DNA from: Paguma larvata
Lineage: Eukaryota > Chordata > Mammalia > Carnivora > Viverridae
DNA: 64,000 nucleotides
Assembly: GCA_030068075.1 (NCBI GenBank)
Contig: CM057824.1
Span: forward strand, 130,810,414 to 130,874,413
Direction: 5' to 3'
Every line of letters starts with the position of its first letter. Within the stretch, counting starts at the first letter, position 1. The notes below the pieces were generated by a model. The model had not been told where the DNA came from. It saw only the letters and a list, made by a program, of their open reading frames with translations, and made no database searches. The translations under genes were made by a program, and so were the position numbers. Positions 59,880 to 64,000 of this stretch are shown here, piece by piece.

Positions 59880-60078
59880 AAGGAGGTGTTGGCAAACCAC
59901 GGATCTTGGGCCAAAGTCGGCCTATCTGCTATTTTCGTAACCAGACCATTACACAGTTTACACGGCTGCTTTGGGGACAGGGTTGAAGAGCTGTAACACA
60001 GATGGTGTGGCATTCAAAGTCTACAATACTTATCACTTGGAGATTTACAGAAAAAGTTCGCTGACCTCTATCCTATGC
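59880..60078 (+). mobile_element. hAT-like non-autonomous DNA transposon fossil
   Basis: 'aggtgttggcaaaccacgg', 'gggccaaagtcggcctatc', 'acagaaaaagttcgctgacc' match a common old mammalian DNA transposon. The ends (ggtgttggcaaacc and gttcgctgacctc) are imperfect inverted repeats. Starts 145 bases after the NCAM2 exon. Confidence 0.65.
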
Positions 60079-61129
60079 AAGAAAAACTTAGTACAAACAG
60101 AAGGATAATAAGTAAATGAAGGAATCGATCCACATCCATTCCAATTCTGTATATTACAATTTATACCTGATCCCGTGGGCTCAGTCTGTAATCGTAAAAT
60201 AATATCCATACGAATTCTGTTTATTATTCTGGCACTGTTCTTTCAAAGACACCTACATGTTCTAAATATTATGGTAAGATGCGTATGGATAATAGACAGA
60301 AAAGTACATTCATTCAAATTGTCTTCATAATTTTGATTCAGACTGAGCTAAAATTCCAGAATAATATGACATCTGAAATTGAAAGCATAATTTGCTTACA
60401 TTATGCTACTTTACCATTGTGCATTGGGAGCATTTTCAATTTAGAATATTTTTCAATGCACCTGCATTGCAGAGAGATACGAAATAATTGAATCTTTTTA
60501 AATACTTTCCATCTTGGATGATTCCGTTGTGTGTTTCTAAGAGATAAAACTTTTATGGCATAAAGGAGAGAAAGCAGATAGTATCTATTTTTGAGTATGT
60601 ACAGAGAATGTATCATAATCATGTTTAATAGTCTTTTTTTAAATTTCGAGATAATTTTTCTGGTCTTGGCATTTTCAGTGCTTGTCAGTCATTGACTAAC
60701 TCTCTTTTTCTCTCTTATAATAAGTGAGAAATAATACTTTATTTCCTCTTATTTTATTTTAGGATAACTGCTTTATATTTTATTAACAGATCACATAAGT
60801 ACATTGTACAATGTATTTTCAGCTATTTTCCCCTCGATAATAGAGAAAAGGCAGTTCTTTTATAGCAGTTAAATGACAATATCTAAACAGTTTCAGTTTG
60901 CCTCATCTTAGGCTTCAAGTGTACATCTGGCTTATTGTAAACCTTAATTACAAGAAGATTTTGAAATGAATTATAGTTTTTTAAAAGACAGATAGAACAA
61001 AAGCCTCAAAGCCAAGATTGATGGTCCAGTGTGATGGCGATAGAGGAACTCTGCTTCTGGGCCACAACTCACTCAGTTTTCTCCAGTATACAGGGACGGA
61101 AGTATTTGAAAGTAGAAATCCATTATGGC

Positions 61130-61290
61130 TCTACTCATTGGCCCCGAAGCTTTGGATAACTTTTCTAACTGTTCTATATCTAATTCAGATTCTGTATCTG
61201 TAAACAGCGGGTTATTATATCCATTTTAAACAATAGTTGTGAGTTTCAAATAAGACTTTAGGCACATAATAAATATTTGTCAAATGAATG
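61130..61290 (+). repeat. MIR-like 3' fragment
   Basis: 'cagattctgtatctgtaaac', 'gttgtgagtttcaaataag' and 'ggcacataataaatatttg' follow MIR order; strongly diverged. Confidence 0.55.
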
Positions 61291-62229
61291 AATAAAATTT
61301 TTGCGTATATATCAGGTTCTTAGCCAAATGACATTGATCTTTCTCCTTCACACTGAGTTTTTAAATCTTGAGAATAAGTTTTACCAAAATTATAGACACT
61401 CAGGTTTTATATAGAATAAAAAAAATCCCATGTAGGGGAAGGGACTAGTCTGGAGTAAGCATGAAACCTAGTTCTGAGTTGCGTGGCAAGCAAAGAAAAG
61501 AAATGGTGTATTTTTTTTTTTAATTCTAAGATTTAAAGTATTAAGGTGAGTTGAGAGGAAGGACAAAGTTTTCTAACCTTTTAATATCAGAGGAAACTGC
61601 CACCTAGTTTATTGCTGGACAATTTGTACATTCATAGTAAATTTATAATAAATGATATTCTTCATCTGATTATACCTTGTGCGATCCCTTTATTAAAGCT
61701 AATGCAATAAGATTAGGTTTACAACCATGAAAAGAACGTGTAAGGGGATTTAGAAGAGTATGGTCTATCCGGGTAACTTTCTGAAGCCTTAATGTGCTGC
61801 ATGAGTAAAGTTTGCAGGCTCCAGATAAAACAATGAAGGCTTGGAAATGTCCATCTTATTAGCCATGCTTTTGGTAGCAGCCGTATGGCAGTTGAAGTAA
61901 AATTCCAATAGAATATTTTGAGTGGAAGTTTTCCATGCTATTTGTTGAAAAAAACCCATCCGCTAAAAAAATCTAGGCATTTAGGAAGTAAAGCTGGGAT
62001 TTTATTACAAAAGTTGAAAATCCTGACTTTTAATGTCCTCTCAATGGAGGGGTGTGATATTACAAGATGCCACTCAACCTCAGCCAGTTTGAAAGTTATC
62101 TCTAAAATATTCTAAATGCTTCGGTCATCGCCAAATGAAGTACCCTTTTTGCATCAAAAACTGTGGATAAGATCATCGTGTTCAATACTTTTTTTTAAAT
62201 GTAATTTAATCTTCCTCCAGTATAGAAAT

Positions 62230-63120
62230 TCATTCAATTTTGAATTAGTTGTTGACAACCTACTATGTGCCATCTAGCATGCTAGATGGTGGTTATTCAT
62301 AGTTAACTTGATAAACAACTTCACTGCCTTCAAATGCTAATAATCTAGTAGAAAAATTCATAGCGAAGTCAGTGAAAACAAAGTATGTTGACCTCTGTGA
62401 AAAGGAAAGTGCAATGAGAGAAGATGATAAAGAAAGGATATCTCAACTAGTTAGGGCAGAGGTGGTTCAAGAGGCCTGCTGAAGAGAGAAGTAACCCTTA
62501 AGTGGTGGGGCCTTGTCAGGAGGGAGAACACCGTCTGCAGTGGCCTGGAGGTGAAAAACACTATGAATGGTGCTTCCTAGAAACTGGAATAAGTTCATTA
62601 TAATGAACGTTTAGTGCAACTGTAATACTTATCCTAATAGAGAAATAAAAACTAGAATTGGTCACAAAGAACTAATAAGATAGGAAACTGAAAAGGAAGG
62701 TTGAGCCAAGTCATAATGACCTTGACATTTCTGCTAAGGAATTTATCCAAAAGCAACATCACTAAAGCATTTTAATCTGGGCAGTAACATGACCTGATAC
62801 GAATTTGAGAAGGATATTAGTGCTTCAGTGAGAAGAATGAGTTGGATGGTAGTCAAAGCAAAACTTCAGGCATTGACAACAGTTCAAATTCTAATGAAAT
62901 AATTGCTGAAGGAGAAGGAGATTTAGATTAAGTAATGATAAAGGGGGAAGTGACAGAACATGGGATTTAACTGGATATGTAGATGGAGGGAGATGAAGAA
63001 GCCAAGGATGACTCAAGGAGTTTGACTTGGGCAAATAGTTCAACGTACAGACATGCTAAGACAGAACTGGAGAGACCATATGAGAAATTTCAGGTGGAGA
63101 TAGTGAAGTAAATTTTAAAT
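62230..63120 (+). repeat. Ancient interspersed repeat, nearly full (same family as 6058)
   Basis: 'cattcaattttgaattagttg', 'ctactatgtgccatc', 'tgcagtggcctggaggtg', 'ctgggcagtaacatgacctg', 'ggatgactcaaggagtttgac' and 'ttcaggtggagatagtg' follow the family order over about 900 bases. A perfect 20-base palindrome lies at its start. Confidence 0.55.
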
Positions 63121-64000
63121 TTGCTGAGATTAAAGCACTTCCAACCCTTCTCAGTAGGTACATCTGGTATATTAAACACTTTTCTAATTCAAGTAATGGT
63201 CTTGTCTGAAAAAAATTGTGAGGCTCAAAATATAGATGGTAAATGAAGCCGTAAGAGTAGATGAGACATATTATCAGTGGCTGGGGAGTGAGAAGAAAAC
63301 AGGGCTAGAAAATAATCTGCCTAAAGAAGCATAAAGCAGATCACTTATGGAGTATTATATTTTTTCATTTATTTTTAATGCAATAATGCAGTTAAAAAAA
63401 AGAAAGTTCTGTATGATTGAGAGAAACTAATAATCTCTAGTAATCAATTAGTCCTAATATCCATAGTTATCTGTAATTGATTGAAGAGTGCTTTCTTCAA
63501 GTGTTTTCTACAAGTGCATATTCATGAGGTACTTCAGTTTGATAGTTTACTATCATTCCATGGACTTGACCCACATACCTCGATTTTGACATGCGATTTT
63601 CACATGGTTTGTTTTTTGCATGGAAACATTGGTATGTATTTAGATTTAGCAGGTAACTACTATTTTTCTAATGTGCTAATAGTTTCTCTCAGATAGTAGA
63701 AATATGTTAAAATGGCCATTTGAAACTAAAATTTTACAATTAGAAGGATTGATTTATTTCTATCAAAATATGTATTATATACATTCAAGTCATTTTCCTT
63801 TTTATATCAAATATTGCCTTTCTGATTAAAATAATTCTTCCGCTTACTAATTTTTTAACTAAATATACTCTAAGTGTTAAAGAACATTATGGTTAACGGA
63901 TAATACATATTTTAGTAATTTAAAAATATTACAATGATCAAGGTATAATGACGTTTATCCCTAAGTTTGAACTTTTACAGTTTATAATTGCTTCTCATTC

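Larger units (their letters stand above)
59736..64000 (+). other. NCAM2: Start of NCAM2 intron after fourth coding exon
   Basis: Begins at the gttagt donor and runs past the window end. I looked for the exon that should finish Ig2 (a DEGIYRCEG-like stretch) and did not find it. The stretch contains a hAT-like fossil (59880-60078), a MIR-like fragment and an old interspersed repeat (62230-63120). The blocks 60079-61129, 61291-62229 and 63121-64000 hold nothing I recognise. Confidence 0.75.

Noticed and set aside
59736..64000. Possible next NCAM2 exon (end of Ig2)
   Set aside because: No open stretch encoding a YRCEG-like Ig2 end with splice borders was found; it presumably lies beyond the window.

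Overview
The window is a piece of carnivoran, most likely felid, nuclear genome. It is AT-rich and gene-poor. It is seeded with about 22 copies of the carnivore tRNA-Lys-derived SINE (tRNA-like head, CT-rich body, A-rich tail), in the form whose body reads like 'gctctgtgctgacagctcagagcctgg', which I associate with cats rather than dogs or bears. It also carries carnivore L1 3' ends and older mammalian repeats (L1, L2, MIR, MaLR-type LTRs, Tigger- and hAT-like DNA transposons).

The only protein-coding sequence I can support is on the + strand near the right end. Three short exons at 53834-53908, 57397-57603 and 59592-59735 have clean AG/GT borders and one continuous frame, and together encode 142 residues that I recognise as the start of mature NCAM2 (neural cell adhesion molecule 2, OCAM/RNCAM). 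They cover the end of the signal-peptide junction, all of Ig domain 1 and the first half of Ig domain 2. Each exon is a multiple of three and begins and ends in phase 1. The promoter and signal-peptide exon must lie left of the window, and the exon finishing Ig2 must lie right of it. So bases 1-53833 are inferred to be (part of) a very long first intron, and 59736-64000 the start of the next intron.

Layout by region. 1-6 kb: mostly unique intron, with a Tigger-like fossil and weak MIR/L2 traces. 6-8.3 kb: an ancient repeat split by two SINEs, then an L1 fragment and an LTR-like repeat. 9-14.5 kb: SINEs and a long antisense L1. 15-22.5 kb: old repeats, a SINE cluster and AT/CA microsatellites. 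22.5-29 kb: SINE-free, with an LTR. 29-42.3 kb: densest SINE zone, containing an L1 with internal inversion nested in a SINE, an inverted pair of related LTRs and an unexplained GC-richer block. 44.4-47.8 kb: L1 3' ends, SINEs and a 290-base pyrimidine tract. 48-53.8 kb: mostly unique. 53.8-64 kb: NCAM2 exons with only two SINEs nearby and several very old repeats.

I found no complete protein gene, RNA gene, CpG-island promoter, CRISPR array or undescribed system. The open frames elsewhere are short and sit in repeats or random intron sequence. Repeat families are named from memory of consensus sequences, so subfamily names are uncertain.
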